Shown here: positions 1-8,874 of the stretch, in pieces
Numbering within the stretch: position 1 is the first letter of the stretch
Layout of the letters: each line of letters opens with the position of its first letter
Origin: Pseudomonas viridiflava
GTDB taxonomy: Bacteria > Pseudomonadota > Gammaproteobacteria > Pseudomonadales > Pseudomonadaceae
NCBI RefSeq assembly: GCF_900573885.1
Contig: NZ_UPSE01000306.1
Location: forward strand, 186,001-250,000
Reading direction: 5' to 3'
Length of the DNA: 64,000 nt
Program-made: the position numbers and the translations under genes
The notes under the pieces: model-generated
The model's database searches: none
What the model was told of the DNA's origin: nothing
The model's input: only the letters and a program-made list of their open reading frames with translations

Positions 1-66
1 TTCGCCCACGAATTTCAGAACGAAGGTGCCGTTCTGCTCGGCAAACTGAATTCGACCGGTACTCAT
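1..66 (-). CDS. rssC: RssC-like STAS-domain anti-sigma factor antagonist (N-terminus only)
   Basis: Only the first 22 codons are inside the window; the gene runs off the left edge. The start is the ATG at 64-66 and the protein begins MSTGRIQFAEQNGTFVLKF, which fits the first beta strands of a STAS domain. The gene lies 61 bp downstream of rssB on the same strand. In Pseudomonas an anti-sigma factor antagonist (RssC) is encoded directly after rssB and is thought to act with it in control of a sigma-factor pathway. The family call rests on the short N-terminus plus this position. Confidence 0.6.
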   Translation of the reverse strand, partial: MSTGRIQFAEQNGTFVLKFVGE

Positions 67-127
67 GCCACTGTACCTTTATCGTTAATGCGGCTCATAA
101 GGCTCATGGGGCGCGCGGTCATACAGA

Positions 128-1312
128 TCATGCAAGGTTCCTGCTTAACACCAGCAAGGCAATATCATCTGGCATCTCTGAGAGATTGGCCAGCCCAAGC
201 ACCTGGCGCAAGCCATCCAGGCTGCCACCCGCCGTGCACACCAACTGTGGGAGCAACGCTTCCTTTTCTTTGAGTGTGTCGCTCGGCAAAAGGTCCAGAA
301 TGCCGTCAGAAAGCAGGGTCAGGCTGAACGATTGCGGCAAATCGATCACGTGATCGCTATATGTCGCCTCATCGAACAACCCCACCGGCAGGCCGCGGCC
401 TTCCAGGTAGTGCGCCGTGCCTTCGCTGTACATGATCGGCAGCGGCAAATGCCCGCCAATGCTGTACGTGAGCTTGCCACTCTGCTCGTCAATCACGCCG
501 CCCAACATGGTGACGTGCTTGCCAAGCTTGCAATTGATCAACCCGCGATTGATGTGGCCAAGCACATCAGACGGTTTGAAATCGGGCAATTGACCGCCAC
601 GGCGCGATTCGTACAGCAGCCGCGTGGTCATGAATTTCAGCAAAACGGTGATGAACGCCGATGACGCGCCATGGCCGGAAACGTCCGCCAGATAAAAGGC
701 AATGCGGTGGTCATCAAGGCGGAAGTAGTCAACGAAGTCGCCAGACAGGTAAAGAGACGGGATGATCTGGTGCGCAAACTCCAGGCCGTCAACGCTCCAG
801 GGCGTAACTGGCAGCATGTTCATCTGCACTTGCCGACCGGCGTTCTGGTCTTCCTGCAGCAGGTTCAGGCTGGCCTGCAACTCGCGGTTGGCGACTTCCA
901 GTTTTTCCCGGTAGCGCTGGTTTTCGATGCGCAGATTGGCGCGATCCAGCGCACGGCGTACCGAGTGCTCCAGCACGGCCAGGTCTTCAAGGGGCTTGAT
1001 CAGGTAGTCAGCGGCGCCAAGGCGAAGCGCTTCCACGGCATCGCTCATTACGCCAGCGCCGGAAACGACGATAACCGGCGTCTGCACCTCAAGGGCGTTT
1101 ATGCGGCGAATAAGCTCTAGGCCATCGACTTGCGGCATGCGCAAATCGCAAATCACCAAGTCAGGTTTCTCCTGCTCGAAGATCTGCAAACCCTGCAAGC
1201 CGTTGCTTGCTTGCAAAACGCTGAAGCCACTGTCTTCCAAGTAAGCGGCCAAACTGGCGCGCACTACTTCGTCGTCATCAATAATCAGCAGCGAGGCACT
1301 GGAATTGTGCAT
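128..1312 (-). CDS. rssB: Response regulator with C-terminal PP2C/SpoIIE-type phosphatase domain (RssB)
   Basis: The 394-residue protein has a receiver domain at about residues 6-122, a helical linker at about 125-160 and a SpoIIE-like PP2C phosphatase domain to the C-terminus. The receiver has the acidic pocket D12-D14, the phosphoacceptor D56 and the conserved K106. The phosphatase domain keeps metal-ligand motifs: SGD at 190-192, DVSGHG from D210, and a later SDG. It should therefore be an active phosphatase, unlike the degenerate domain of E. coli RssB. The likely substrate is the STAS protein encoded next to it. In Pseudomonas this pair is linked to RpoS and surface-behaviour control. 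The start codon is the ATG at 1310-1312. Confidence 0.88.
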   Translation of the reverse strand: MHNSSASLLIIDDDEVVRASLAAYLEDSGFSVLQASNGLQGLQIFEQEKPDLVICDLRMPQVDGLELIRRINALEVQTPVIVVSGAGVMSDAVEALRLGAADYLIKPLEDLAVLEHSVRRALDRANLRIENQRYREKLEVANRELQASLNLLQEDQNAGRQVQMNMLPVTPWSVDGLEFAHQIIPSLYLSGDFVDYFRLDDHRIAFYLADVSGHGASSAFITVLLKFMTTRLLYESRRGGQLPDFKPSDVLGHINRGLINCKLGKHVTMLGGVIDEQSGKLTYSIGGHLPLPIMYSEGTAHYLEGRGLPVGLFDEATYSDHVIDLPQSFSLTLLSDGILDLLPSDTLKEKEALLPQLVCTAGGSLDGLRQVLGLANLSEMPDDIALLVLSRNLA

Positions 1313-1519
1313 GGGGTACCAGGCAAACGGCGCCAGGGGTGGTTGGCGTGTACGTCAGGCCGATCAGCCGCGACGCGTGGACGGTCAAGGCGCAGACGGT
1401 ACTCCCATCCGTGCGGCGATTCAAGCGTGCGCCGATCATCGTCTGACGCCTTTACAGCCTAAAGAGGGCAAGGTTATAAGACCTTTCGGAGAGTCCATAA
1501 AAACCACAGGAGCGGGTCA

Positions 1520-1819
1520 ATGAGCCAGAGTGATCATGCCTACACCGAGAAACGCGACTACATCCGTATGCGCCTGGAAGCACCCGTTACCTTGAAGTAC
1601 GCCGGCCGCGACATTCCGGCACTCTGCCTCGATCTGTCCAGCACCGGCATGCAGTTGGAAGCCGAAAGTGATGCCAAGGTAGGCGATAAGGTTCGTGTCC
1701 ACATCGCATCGGAACACAACGAATTACGTGGCCTCGACGCCGAAGCCGAAGTCATCCGCGCCACCGCACTGGACGGCGGCAAACAATCGCTGGGGTTGGC
1801 GATTCTGTCCATGAAGTAA
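1520..1819 (+). CDS. PilZ-domain c-di-GMP receptor
   Basis: This 99-residue protein consists of a single PilZ domain. Both halves of the c-di-GMP site are visible: RxxxR at R12-R16 and DxSxxG at residues 38-43 (DLSSTG). It should bind cyclic di-GMP and pass the signal to an unknown partner by protein-protein contact. An AGGAG ribosome site lies about 9 bp upstream of the ATG. It is transcribed divergently from rssB and ends in a strong terminator at 1841. The specific output (motility, envelope or biofilm) cannot be read from the sequence. Confidence 0.88.
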   Translation: MSQSDHAYTEKRDYIRMRLEAPVTLKYAGRDIPALCLDLSSTGMQLEAESDAKVGDKVRVHIASEHNELRGLDAEAEVIRATALDGGKQSLGLAILSMK

Positions 1820-1840
1820 CCCAAGCCATCATCAAACGAA

Positions 1841-1868
1841 AAAGGCGACCCTGAGGTCGCCTTTTTCG
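1841..1868 (+). terminator. Rho-independent terminator after the PilZ gene
   Basis: A perfect 10-bp stem (1841-1850 with 1855-1864) with a CTGA loop is followed by a T-rich tract. It is placed 22 bp after the PilZ stop codon. Confidence 0.85.
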
Positions 1869-1920
1869 TTGTGCCCTTTCAATATCAGCATCACGCCGCT
1901 CAAGATCGAGCGAGCTAGAG

Positions 1921-2003
1921 CGGGGCTAGGCGGAAATGGCCTTTCAAGCGCAGTGGGCTCTAGCCCATGAGCACTGAAAGGGTATTTCCAACGACGCCCC
2001 GCC
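1921..2003. repeat. Imperfect palindromic intergenic element of about 83 bp
   Basis: The arms pair around a centre near 1958: GGGC, GGAAAT, GGCC and TTTCA blocks on the left are mirrored by TGAAAGG, ATTTCC and GCCCC on the right. The centre contains a phrase resembling GGGCTCTAGCCCATGAGCA. A related but longer element occurs at 17365-17509 with a similar centre. It separates the convergent PilZ and mlaA genes. No coding potential was seen. Confidence 0.6.
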
Positions 2004-2030
2004 GACGCGCAGCCGATCGGTTACGTAAAC

Positions 2031-2732
2031 TCAGAAGTCGTCTTCGACTTCGCCATCTTTAACCTTGAACTCGCGCATCTGCAGATAGGCATTACGGATA
2101 AAGCTGTACTTGTCGCCGCTGATGAATTTCTCTGCCGACAACAAGCTGGCGCGCGTATCAACCACGTCTACCGCGCGGGTTACGTTACGGGTCGGCACAT
2201 GGCTCATGTACCGATAGGGTTCTACGAAACCATCCGGGATCTTGCCAGATGCGTCCCGCACGGTGCTCGGACCCAGCAGCGGCAACACCAGATATGGCCC
2301 GCTGTTCAGGCCCCATGCGCCGAGGGTTTGGCCGAAGTCTTCGTCGCTGCGCTGCAAGCCCATTTTCGTGCCGACGTCGAAGAAACCGAGCAGGCCGAAG
2401 GTGGTGTTGAAAATCAGGCGACTGGTATCGACGCCGGCGGCAGCGACCTTGCCTTGCAACAGGTTGTTGGCCAGATTGCCCACGTCGCCAATGTTGCTGA
2501 ACACGTTGTGTACGCCGTCTTCAAGAAACTGCGGAGTGACGATCTGGTAGCCCTGCGCGACCGGTTTCAAGGCGTAGGTATCGATGGTGTCGTTGAAGGT
2601 GAACACCGGGCGGTTGAAGCCTTCCCAGGGGTCGCTTTCCGCGGCGGTGGCGACCTGCGCCGCCAGCGCAAGACCGGCACACAGGCAGAGTTGGCCGAAA
2701 CGCGTGGCCCAATTGCTGGCAAACACTTCCAT
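2031..2732 (-). CDS. mlaA: MlaA/VacJ, outer-membrane phospholipid-asymmetry protein
   Basis: This 233-residue protein contains the MlaA hallmark SDPWEGFNRPVFTFND right after the signal sequence, and the family region NTTFGLLGFFDVGTKMGL. MlaA removes misplaced phospholipids from the outer leaflet of the outer membrane and passes them to the Mla pathway. I chose the ATG at 2730-2732 because a GGAG ribosome site lies about 8 bp upstream and an export signal follows (residues 10-30). The longer upstream reading adds 52 residues that do not look like the family. MlaA is normally a lipoprotein, but no clear lipobox is visible; the cysteines near residues 16-18 have leucine before them. The rest of the Mla system is not in the window. 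Confidence 0.92.
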   Translation of the reverse strand: MEVFASNWATRFGQLCLCAGLALAAQVATAAESDPWEGFNRPVFTFNDTIDTYALKPVAQGYQIVTPQFLEDGVHNVFSNIGDVGNLANNLLQGKVAAAGVDTSRLIFNTTFGLLGFFDVGTKMGLQRSDEDFGQTLGAWGLNSGPYLVLPLLGPSTVRDASGKIPDGFVEPYRYMSHVPTRNVTRAVDVVDTRASLLSAEKFISGDKYSFIRNAYLQMREFKVKDGEVEDDF

Positions 2733-2954
2733 TGCAAGGCTCCAGAGGCAGAACGTGGTACGCGTCGTGCGCGTTTTGCCAGCATAGGTGCTGGCGCAAA
2801 AGGCGCCCAGTATAAGGGCTGGCGAACGCGTTTGGCAGCGCACTTCTGGTTCCCATAAAGCCCGTCGCGTAAGGCAATTTCGAGGCAATTGTCACAAAGT
2901 ATTCATCGCACCGTCATCGCCGGTAAGTAGTTTGCTAGCAAGCCCCCATTCTGG

Positions 2955-3701
2955 ATGCGTGTCATGCCTGCACTCGCCTCATCGTCTGCCGATTTCACCG
3001 CCGTGCTCTTTGGCCTTTCCGGCTGCCTGGTGGACTTCGGTGCCCGCACTCTGCCTGTTTCGCTGCAACGCCTGTTCCCGGATGCGGCCAATCAGCCGTG
3101 CCATCAGTTGTCGCCGCATGCCGCGCTGCGTGCCGCACTGGGACGCGAGCCGGAAGGCGCCGACCTCACCGCCCTGCAACGGGCCATGCAGGAATGTGTC
3201 AACGACCACGCTCACGCCACACCCGGCGCCCTGCATGTGCTGGAAACCCTGCAGCAACAAGGCGTGCCCTGCGCCTGGCTGGATGAACTACCGGTCGATG
3301 CCAGCCAGCAACTGGCCAGCGCCCTGCCTGCCTGGCTGGTGGGCACCGACACCAGCGCCGCCCGCCCCTGGCCTGCGCCCGACGCCTGCTGGCAGTCGCT
3401 TTCGGCACTGGAGGTGAACAACCTCGACGGCTGCGTGTTGATCAGCGGCGAACCGCGCTTGCTGCAAGCGGGCTTGAATGCGGGCTTATGGACCGTAGGG
3501 CTCGCCGCTTGCGGTCCGTTGTGCGGGCAGGCGCCAACCGATTGGCAAGCGCTGCCCGCCGCCGAGCGCGATCACCTGCGCGCGCAGGCGACCTTGAGCT
3601 TGTATCGCCTGGGCGTGCACTCGGTGATCGACCAGTTGGCCGATCTTGGCCCAAGCCTTACCGATCTCGCGCAACGTCGGCACAAAGGCGAGAAGCCGTA
3701 A
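2955..3701 (+). CDS. Phosphonatase-like HAD-family protein lacking the catalytic aspartate
   Basis: The 248-residue product aligns with HAD hydrolases of the phosphonoacetaldehyde hydrolase type, and a gene of this type sits at the equivalent place in other pseudomonads. The first HAD motif, normally hhhhDxDGT, here reads AVLFGLSGCLVD at about residues 16-27. The nucleophile position is Gly20, the second Asp is Ser22 and the Thr is Cys. It is therefore probably not a phosphatase. ATG codons at 2955 and 2964 are both possible starts, and neither has a strong ribosome site. It is transcribed divergently from mlaA. Its role is unknown. Confidence 0.65.
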   Translation: MRVMPALASSSADFTAVLFGLSGCLVDFGARTLPVSLQRLFPDAANQPCHQLSPHAALRAALGREPEGADLTALQRAMQECVNDHAHATPGALHVLETLQQQGVPCAWLDELPVDASQQLASALPAWLVGTDTSAARPWPAPDACWQSLSALEVNNLDGCVLISGEPRLLQAGLNAGLWTVGLAACGPLCGQAPTDWQALPAAERDHLRAQATLSLYRLGVHSVIDQLADLGPSLTDLAQRRHKGEKP

Positions 3702-3824
3702 GGCGTTACATCTTGCGGCCGCGCCTTTCAGGCAAAGCGCCGGTGCATGGATTACCCTCAATACTCGAACCTTTGGCCTGCGCTCAGGGTCAATGCTGTT
3801 GCCTATCACAGAGGGAGAAACACC

Positions 3825-4088
3825 ATGCCTGCCCGCGAATTGCAGCTTCAATTGGACTTACTGCGCGAGCAACTGCAAAGCCAGACGCCGGTGTCCGAGG
3901 AGCAACGCGAGGAACTCAACGCACTGGCGCAACAGATCGAACTGCAACTGCAGCGCGAAGCCAGCGCCCCCGACACCAATCTGGTGGACGGCGTAAACCT
4001 CGCCGTTGAACGTTTTGAAGTCGAACACCCGACCATCGCCGGCACCTTGCGCAATATCGTGCAGAGCCTGGTGGGCATGGGCATCTAG
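3825..4088 (+). CDS. DUF4404 family small helical protein
   Basis: The 87-residue protein is dominated by glutamine- and leucine-rich amphipathic helix (residues 3-46, probably coiled coil), followed by a short conserved tail with EVEHPTIAGTLRNIVQSLVGMGI-type character. This matches the DUF4404 family of pseudomonads, for which no function is established. The ATG at 3825 follows GAGGGAGA at a suitable distance. No signal peptide or membrane segment is visible. It is followed 16 bp later by a bidirectional terminator. Confidence 0.75.
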   Translation: MPARELQLQLDLLREQLQSQTPVSEEQREELNALAQQIELQLQREASAPDTNLVDGVNLAVERFEVEHPTIAGTLRNIVQSLVGMGI

Positions 4089-4104
4089 CCCACGTTGCAC
4101 GCAC

Positions 4105-4133
4105 AAAAAACCCGGCATCGAGCCGGGTTTTTT
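4105..4133. terminator. Bidirectional rho-independent terminator
   Basis: A-run, 12-bp perfect stem (4105-4116 with 4122-4133) and T-run are symmetrical. The structure can end both the DUF4404 gene (+) and the diguanylate cyclase gene (-). Confidence 0.88.
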
Positions 4134-4145
4134 AATTGCGATGCG

Positions 4146-5306
4146 TTAAGCAACCACCTGATTGCGCCCAAACGCCTTCGCTTCGTAAAGCGAGCGGTCC
4201 GCGCGCTCGTACAGCTGCCCGACATCCCACTCCTGCGCCGGTAACAGGCAGGAAACCCCCACCGACATCGTCACCATCGCCGCCGTGTCCGAGCGCTCAT
4301 GGCGAATGCCGAGTTTTTCCAGGGCCAGGCGCAGGGCCTCTGCCCGCTCACGGGCTTGCTCGTCAGTGATGTCGTACAGCAGCACGGCAAACTCTTCCCC
4401 ACCCAAACGCACCGACATATCCAGCGGCCGGCGCGCCGCATCGGCCAGCACCGCGCCCACCCGCTGCAGTACGTTGTCGCCCGCCTGGTGGCCGTAGCAA
4501 TCGTTGTACGCCTTGAAGTGATCGATATCGCACAGCAGCAACGCCAGCCGTTTGTCCTCGCGCTGCGCCTGCCGCCACAAGCGCTCCAGCTGGCGATCGA
4601 AGCTGCGGCGATTGTGCAGGCCGGTGAGGCTGTCGTGATCGGCCAGCACGCGCATCAGGCGGCTGACCAGAAAATGCTCGCGGGATTTGAACTCCAACAG
4701 GTAACAACCCACCGCCCCCATCAAATTACCGAACAGCAGAAACAGCCCGTTGTTGATCAGCCGCGGAATTGGCAAACCGGCGAGCGATTCCAGGAGCAGA
4801 TACGCCAGCAGCACCACCAGCGAGCTGGCCAGTGCCTCCGACAAACGCAGCCCCACCAGAAAATAGGCCGCCATGCACACCAGCAGCAGCCCCTCGTAGG
4901 GGTACGTCATGTCCACGGTATGGGCGATGGCCACCACCGACGCGGCACCCAGTCCGAGCCCGATAATGCAGGTCAGGCTGAGTGGCACCAGCAAATGCAC
5001 ATGCTTGCGTTGCAGAATCAGAAAGGCGCACACCAGCAACATCGCCAGCACGCTGCAGCGAACCACCAGCATCCACCACAGTTGCGGACCGTCGATAAGG
5101 GAAAAGTCCAGAATGGCGAAGGCCATCCACAGCACCATGCCCACGCACAGGGCAATGCGCTTGAGGTCGAAATTGTCCTCGCGCATGTACTGACGGTATT
5201 CAGCTTCGAGCGGACGAACGAAACGCAGCAGGCGAAAGCCTAAAGACAGTTGATCGGCATAAGGGTTGGGACGGACATCGTCCAGCCAGGCGTGATGGAG
5301 CGGCAC
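4146..5306 (-). CDS. Membrane-anchored diguanylate cyclase (GGDEF domain)
   Basis: The 386-residue protein has six or so hydrophobic segments at about residues 50-205 (a MASE-like sensor), then a GGDEF domain at about 220-386. The active site is GGEEF at 302-306. An inhibitory I-site RPLD at 293-296 sits exactly five residues before it. The enzyme should make c-di-GMP from GTP and be limited by product binding. There is no EAL domain. It is a single-gene unit sharing a terminator with the gene on its left. It lies about 3.6 kb from lapG-lapD, so it is a candidate c-di-GMP source for LapD, but this is inference from position only. The signal it senses is not evident. Confidence 0.9.
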   Translation of the reverse strand: MPLHHAWLDDVRPNPYADQLSLGFRLLRFVRPLEAEYRQYMREDNFDLKRIALCVGMVLWMAFAILDFSLIDGPQLWWMLVVRCSVLAMLLVCAFLILQRKHVHLLVPLSLTCIIGLGLGAASVVAIAHTVDMTYPYEGLLLVCMAAYFLVGLRLSEALASSLVVLLAYLLLESLAGLPIPRLINNGLFLLFGNLMGAVGCYLLEFKSREHFLVSRLMRVLADHDSLTGLHNRRSFDRQLERLWRQAQREDKRLALLLCDIDHFKAYNDCYGHQAGDNVLQRVGAVLADAARRPLDMSVRLGGEEFAVLLYDITDEQARERAEALRLALEKLGIRHERSDTAAMVTMSVGVSCLLPAQEWDVGQLYERADRSLYEAKAFGRNQVVA

Positions 5307-5422
5307 CCGTTACCTCTTCTCTTCAAGGGGAGGCTTTTCGACACCATAGCTGCAGAAAGTGCGCCCAACAAGCGTGGCGATTTGTTGGCGCCAGCATTTC
5401 GAGCGGCTTGTCTGCCTCTTCG

Positions 5423-7558
5423 CTAAACCTCGAATTCCGCCTGCAGTGCGGCGCGTACGCAATACAGCACGCCTTCCGGCACACGCCCGGCAAACTGTTC
5501 GGCAATGGCAGCTACGCCAGGCAGCTCGCCATCGGCGTCCAGAAACGCGTCCTGAATTTCACCCAGCAGCTCGATCGGCAAATCCAGCGCCTGTTCCAGC
5601 GACAACTGCTGACGGCCAATCGCTTCGGCCAGCAGGCTGTAGACGTTTTTCTCGGTGCACTTCAGTTGCCCGGCGATTTGCTGCGGCGTCATGCCGGCGC
5701 GGGCCAGGCTGACCAGTTCGTGACGGATATCCACCACCGGCGGCGCCACTTCGGCCGCGCCGCTGAGCACTTCAAGGAACGCCGCACCGTAGCGCTCCAG
5801 TTTGCGCGCGCCCACGCCGCTGACTTCGGCCATTTCCGCCATTGAGCCGGGCTGGCTGCGCAGCATTTCCAGCAAGGTCGAATCGGGGAAAATGACGTAC
5901 GGCGGCACCGCATGTTCTTCCGCCAATTTGCGTCGCAAGGCGCGCAGGGCCTCCCACTGCTCGCGCTCGTCGGGGCGCACGAGTTGGCTGGCGGAGCTGC
6001 CGCCGCCGGAAGAGGTTTTCGCCGCCAGCTGCGGTTTCAGGTCGCGACGAAGCTCCAGCGTCACCTCGCCCCGCAGCAGCGGCCGGCAGGTTTCGCTCAG
6101 GCGCAGGCCGCCGTAGCCTTCCAGATCCACATCGGCAAGACCGCGCGCCACCAACTGGCGAAACAACGAACGCCACTCGCCTTCGCTCAGGGCTTTGCCC
6201 ATGCCGAACACGGATAAATGCTGATGGCCGCTGCTGCGCACTTTGTCGTTGTCGCGACCGAGCAGCACGTCTACCAGATGGCCGACGCCGTAACGCTGCC
6301 CGCTGCGGAAAATCGCGGACAGTGCCTGGCGCGCCGGCTCGGTAGCGTCCCAGGTTTGCACGTTGTCGACGCAGTTATCGCAATGCCCGCAAGGGTTAGG
6401 CATTTCTTCATCGAAATACGCCAACAGCGCCTGACGCCGGCAGCGAATCTGCTCGCACAGCGCCAACATGGCGTCGAGCTTGTGTTGCTCCAGGCGCTTG
6501 TGGCGCTCGTCGCCTTCGGAGCTTTGCAGCATCTGCTTGAGCAGCAACACGTCTTGCAGGCCGTAAGCCATCCACGCATCGGCAGGCAAACCATCCCGGC
6601 CGGCGCGACCGGTTTCCTGGTAATAGGCTTCCAGCGACTTGGGTAAATCCAGGTGGGCCACAAAACGCACGTTGGGCTTGTCGATACCCATGCCGAAGGC
6701 GATGGTCGCCACCATGATCAAGCCTTCCTCATTGAGGAACCGCCTCTGGTGCGTGGCGCGCAGTTCGTGGGGCAAGCCGGCGTGATACGGCAACGCGGCA
6801 AAACCTTCCTTGCTCAGGAACGCCGCCACTTCTTCCACTTTTTTGCGCGACATGCAGTACACGATGCCGGCATCGCCCTTGCGCTCTTTAAGAAACGCCA
6901 GCAACTGCTTGCGCGGCTGCTCTTTGGGCACGATGCGGTAGAAAATATTCGGCCGGTCGAAGCTCGACAGAAAACGCTCGGCGTTTTGCAGGTGCAGGCG
7001 CGTGACGATTTCTTCGCGGGTACGCATGTCCGCTGTGGCGGTCAGGGCAATGCGTGGAACTTGGGGAAAGAGCTCGGCAAGCTGGCCCAGTTGCAGGTAT
7101 TCAGGACGGAAATCGTGACCCCATTGCGACACGCAGTGCGCTTCGTCGATGGCAAACAGGGCGATATCCAGGTCCTGCAAAAACTCGAGCATGCGCGGCT
7201 GTACCAGGCGCTCGGGGGCGACATACAGCAGCTTGATTTCGTTGCGGCGAATGCGGTCGGCAATTTGCCGTTGCTCGGCGGCGCTCAGGGTGGAGTTCAG
7301 CGCAACGGCGGCGACGCCCAGCTCGTCGAGCGTGGCCACCTGGTCTTCCATCAGGGCAATCAGCGGCGACACCACCACGGCCAGACCGGGGCGCAACAAC
7401 GCGGGCACCTGAAAGCACAGAGATTTGCCGCCGCCGGTTGGCATCAATACCAAGGCGTCGCCACCATTGGCCACGCGCTCGATAATTGCACCCTGACGTC
7501 CACGAAAACTGTCGTAGCCAAAGACGTCTTTAAGGATGCGCAGAGCCGGTTCGAGCAT
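5423..7558 (-). CDS. recQ: ATP-dependent DNA helicase RecQ
   Basis: The 711-residue protein has the full RecQ layout: Walker A PTGGGKS at residues 40-46, DEAH at 138-141, a second helicase domain, a four-cysteine zinc site (CEQIRC ... CGHC), an RQC winged helix and an HRDC domain at about 520-605. A C-terminal extension has a helix-turn-helix look. It unwinds DNA 3' to 5' in recombination and fork repair. I chose the ATG at 7556-7558, whose product begins [15 protein letters not shown] like the family. The upstream reading to 7702 adds unrelated residues. The gene is divergent from the YecA-like gene. Confidence 0.96.
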   Translation of the reverse strand: MLEPALRILKDVFGYDSFRGRQGAIIERVANGGDALVLMPTGGGKSLCFQVPALLRPGLAVVVSPLIALMEDQVATLDELGVAAVALNSTLSAAEQRQIADRIRRNEIKLLYVAPERLVQPRMLEFLQDLDIALFAIDEAHCVSQWGHDFRPEYLQLGQLAELFPQVPRIALTATADMRTREEIVTRLHLQNAERFLSSFDRPNIFYRIVPKEQPRKQLLAFLKERKGDAGIVYCMSRKKVEEVAAFLSKEGFAALPYHAGLPHELRATHQRRFLNEEGLIMVATIAFGMGIDKPNVRFVAHLDLPKSLEAYYQETGRAGRDGLPADAWMAYGLQDVLLLKQMLQSSEGDERHKRLEQHKLDAMLALCEQIRCRRQALLAYFDEEMPNPCGHCDNCVDNVQTWDATEPARQALSAIFRSGQRYGVGHLVDVLLGRDNDKVRSSGHQHLSVFGMGKALSEGEWRSLFRQLVARGLADVDLEGYGGLRLSETCRPLLRGEVTLELRRDLKPQLAAKTSSGGGSSASQLVRPDEREQWEALRALRRKLAEEHAVPPYVIFPDSTLLEMLRSQPGSMAEMAEVSGVGARKLERYGAAFLEVLSGAAEVAPPVVDIRHELVSLARAGMTPQQIAGQLKCTEKNVYSLLAEAIGRQQLSLEQALDLPIELLGEIQDAFLDADGELPGVAAIAEQFAGRVPEGVLYCVRAALQAEFEV

Positions 7559-7769
7559 ATAAACCCCAAGCTGTTGCAGAAGGTGCAGGCGGAAAAGCGC
7601 CGCAGTATACGTCAGCACCCCTGCGCAATGGACGACGCCTATCGGTGATTGCCGGTGGAAAAATCCTGCCGGCAAGCGGCTGCGGCGAAAAAAATCTGCC
7701 AAGAGCGCCGCGCCAGCGGGCTATACAGGCTAAAATCCTGCGCATTCAGTCCTATTAGGTAGTGCCGTA

Positions 7770-8357
7770 ATGTCCTTCGCCGAGCAATTGACCCGCCTGC
7801 AAGCCTTCCTCGACGCCGATGAGTTGCATGAAGAAGCCCTGGACTACGTAGCCGCTCACGGCTTTCTGACCGCACTGTCGATCTGCACCGAGGATGTTCC
7901 GGAGCGTGAATGGATCGACGCGCTGTTCTCCGAGCCGCCGCACTACCGTGACGACGCTGAACGCGACGAAATCGAAGCCACCCTTATCCAGCTCAAAGCG
8001 CACATCGGTCGCATGCTTGCCGCCGACGATGACCTCGAACTGCCGTGTGACCTGGATCTGGGCGAAGAGCCGGATGATTCCGATATTCGCGGCTGGTGCA
8101 TCGGCTTTATGGAAGGCGTGTTCATGCGCGAAGCCGCCTGGTTTGAAACCGCCGAAGAAGAAGTCAGCGAACTGCTGTTGCCGATCATGGTGGGGTCCGG
8201 CCTGTTCGACGAAGAAGCCGAATTCGCCGATATCGCCAAAGACGCCGACCTGATGGACGACATGGTCGAGCAGATTCCCGAAGCGCTCACCGCGTTGTTC
8301 CTGATCTGCCAGGCGCCGGATGAAAAACCGGCGCTGCTCAAGCCGCGTCACCACTAA
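7770..8357 (+). CDS. YecA/YgfB (UPF0149) family protein
   Basis: The 195-residue acidic protein matches the UPF0149 fold: an N-terminal helical segment LDADELHEEALDYVAAHGFLTAL and a central RGWCIGFMEGVF motif at about residues 108-119. The SEC-C zinc tail found in some YecA proteins is absent. No enzymatic function is established for the family. YgfB in P. aeruginosa affects expression of a peptidoglycan amidase, but this protein may be a different paralogue. A member of the family follows recQ in other pseudomonads. Confidence 0.82.
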   Translation: MSFAEQLTRLQAFLDADELHEEALDYVAAHGFLTALSICTEDVPEREWIDALFSEPPHYRDDAERDEIEATLIQLKAHIGRMLAADDDLELPCDLDLGEEPDDSDIRGWCIGFMEGVFMREAAWFETAEEEVSELLLPIMVGSGLFDEEAEFADIAKDADLMDDMVEQIPEALTALFLICQAPDEKPALLKPRHH

Positions 8358-8375
8358 TTCGTCCCCGCACGATCA

Positions 8376-8774
8376 GTGACCCGCCACGTCCACGAAACCC
8401 GCAATCCCGCCCTTCGCTACGCCCTGCTGACCATTGGTTGGCTGAGCGTGGTGCTCGGCGTGATCGGGGTTTTTCTGCCGGTACTGCCGACCACGCCGTT
8501 CCTATTGCTGGCCGCCGCCTGTTTCGCCCGCAGCTCCGAGCGTTTCTATAACTGGCTGGTGGACCACCCCAGACTCGGCCCGTGGATTCGCGACTACCTC
8601 GACGGCAACGGCATTCCGCTCAAGGGCAAGGTGTACGCCATCGGCCTGATGTGGTTGAGCATCAGCGTCTCGTGCTTTCTGGTGCCGCTGTTCTGGGCGC
8701 GGGCCTTCATGTTGACCAGTGCGGTGTGCGTGACGATTTATATCCTCCGGCAGAAAACCCTCCAACGCCCATAG
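8376..8774 (+). CDS. DUF454 (YbaN family) inner-membrane protein
   Basis: The 132-residue protein has the DUF454 pattern: LTIGWLSVVLGVIGVFLPVLPTTPFLLLAA near the N-terminus, then CFARSSERFYNWLVDHPRLGPWI, and two more hydrophobic segments at about residues 87-122. The family has no proven function. The start is a GTG at 8376, 18 bp after the YecA-like gene. The ribosome site is weak, so translation may depend on coupling to the upstream gene. Four membrane segments are likely. Confidence 0.83.
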   Translation: MTRHVHETRNPALRYALLTIGWLSVVLGVIGVFLPVLPTTPFLLLAAACFARSSERFYNWLVDHPRLGPWIRDYLDGNGIPLKGKVYAIGLMWLSISVSCFLVPLFWARAFMLTSAVCVTIYILRQKTLQRP

Positions 8775-8874
8775 GCATTCGCCGAGTCGTGGCTGGCTAG
8801 AAAATTCCCACAGCCGCTAAAGCAAATTCACCTGCAACTGCCTAGAATCACCCCACCATCGGCGGAGACGCGAC

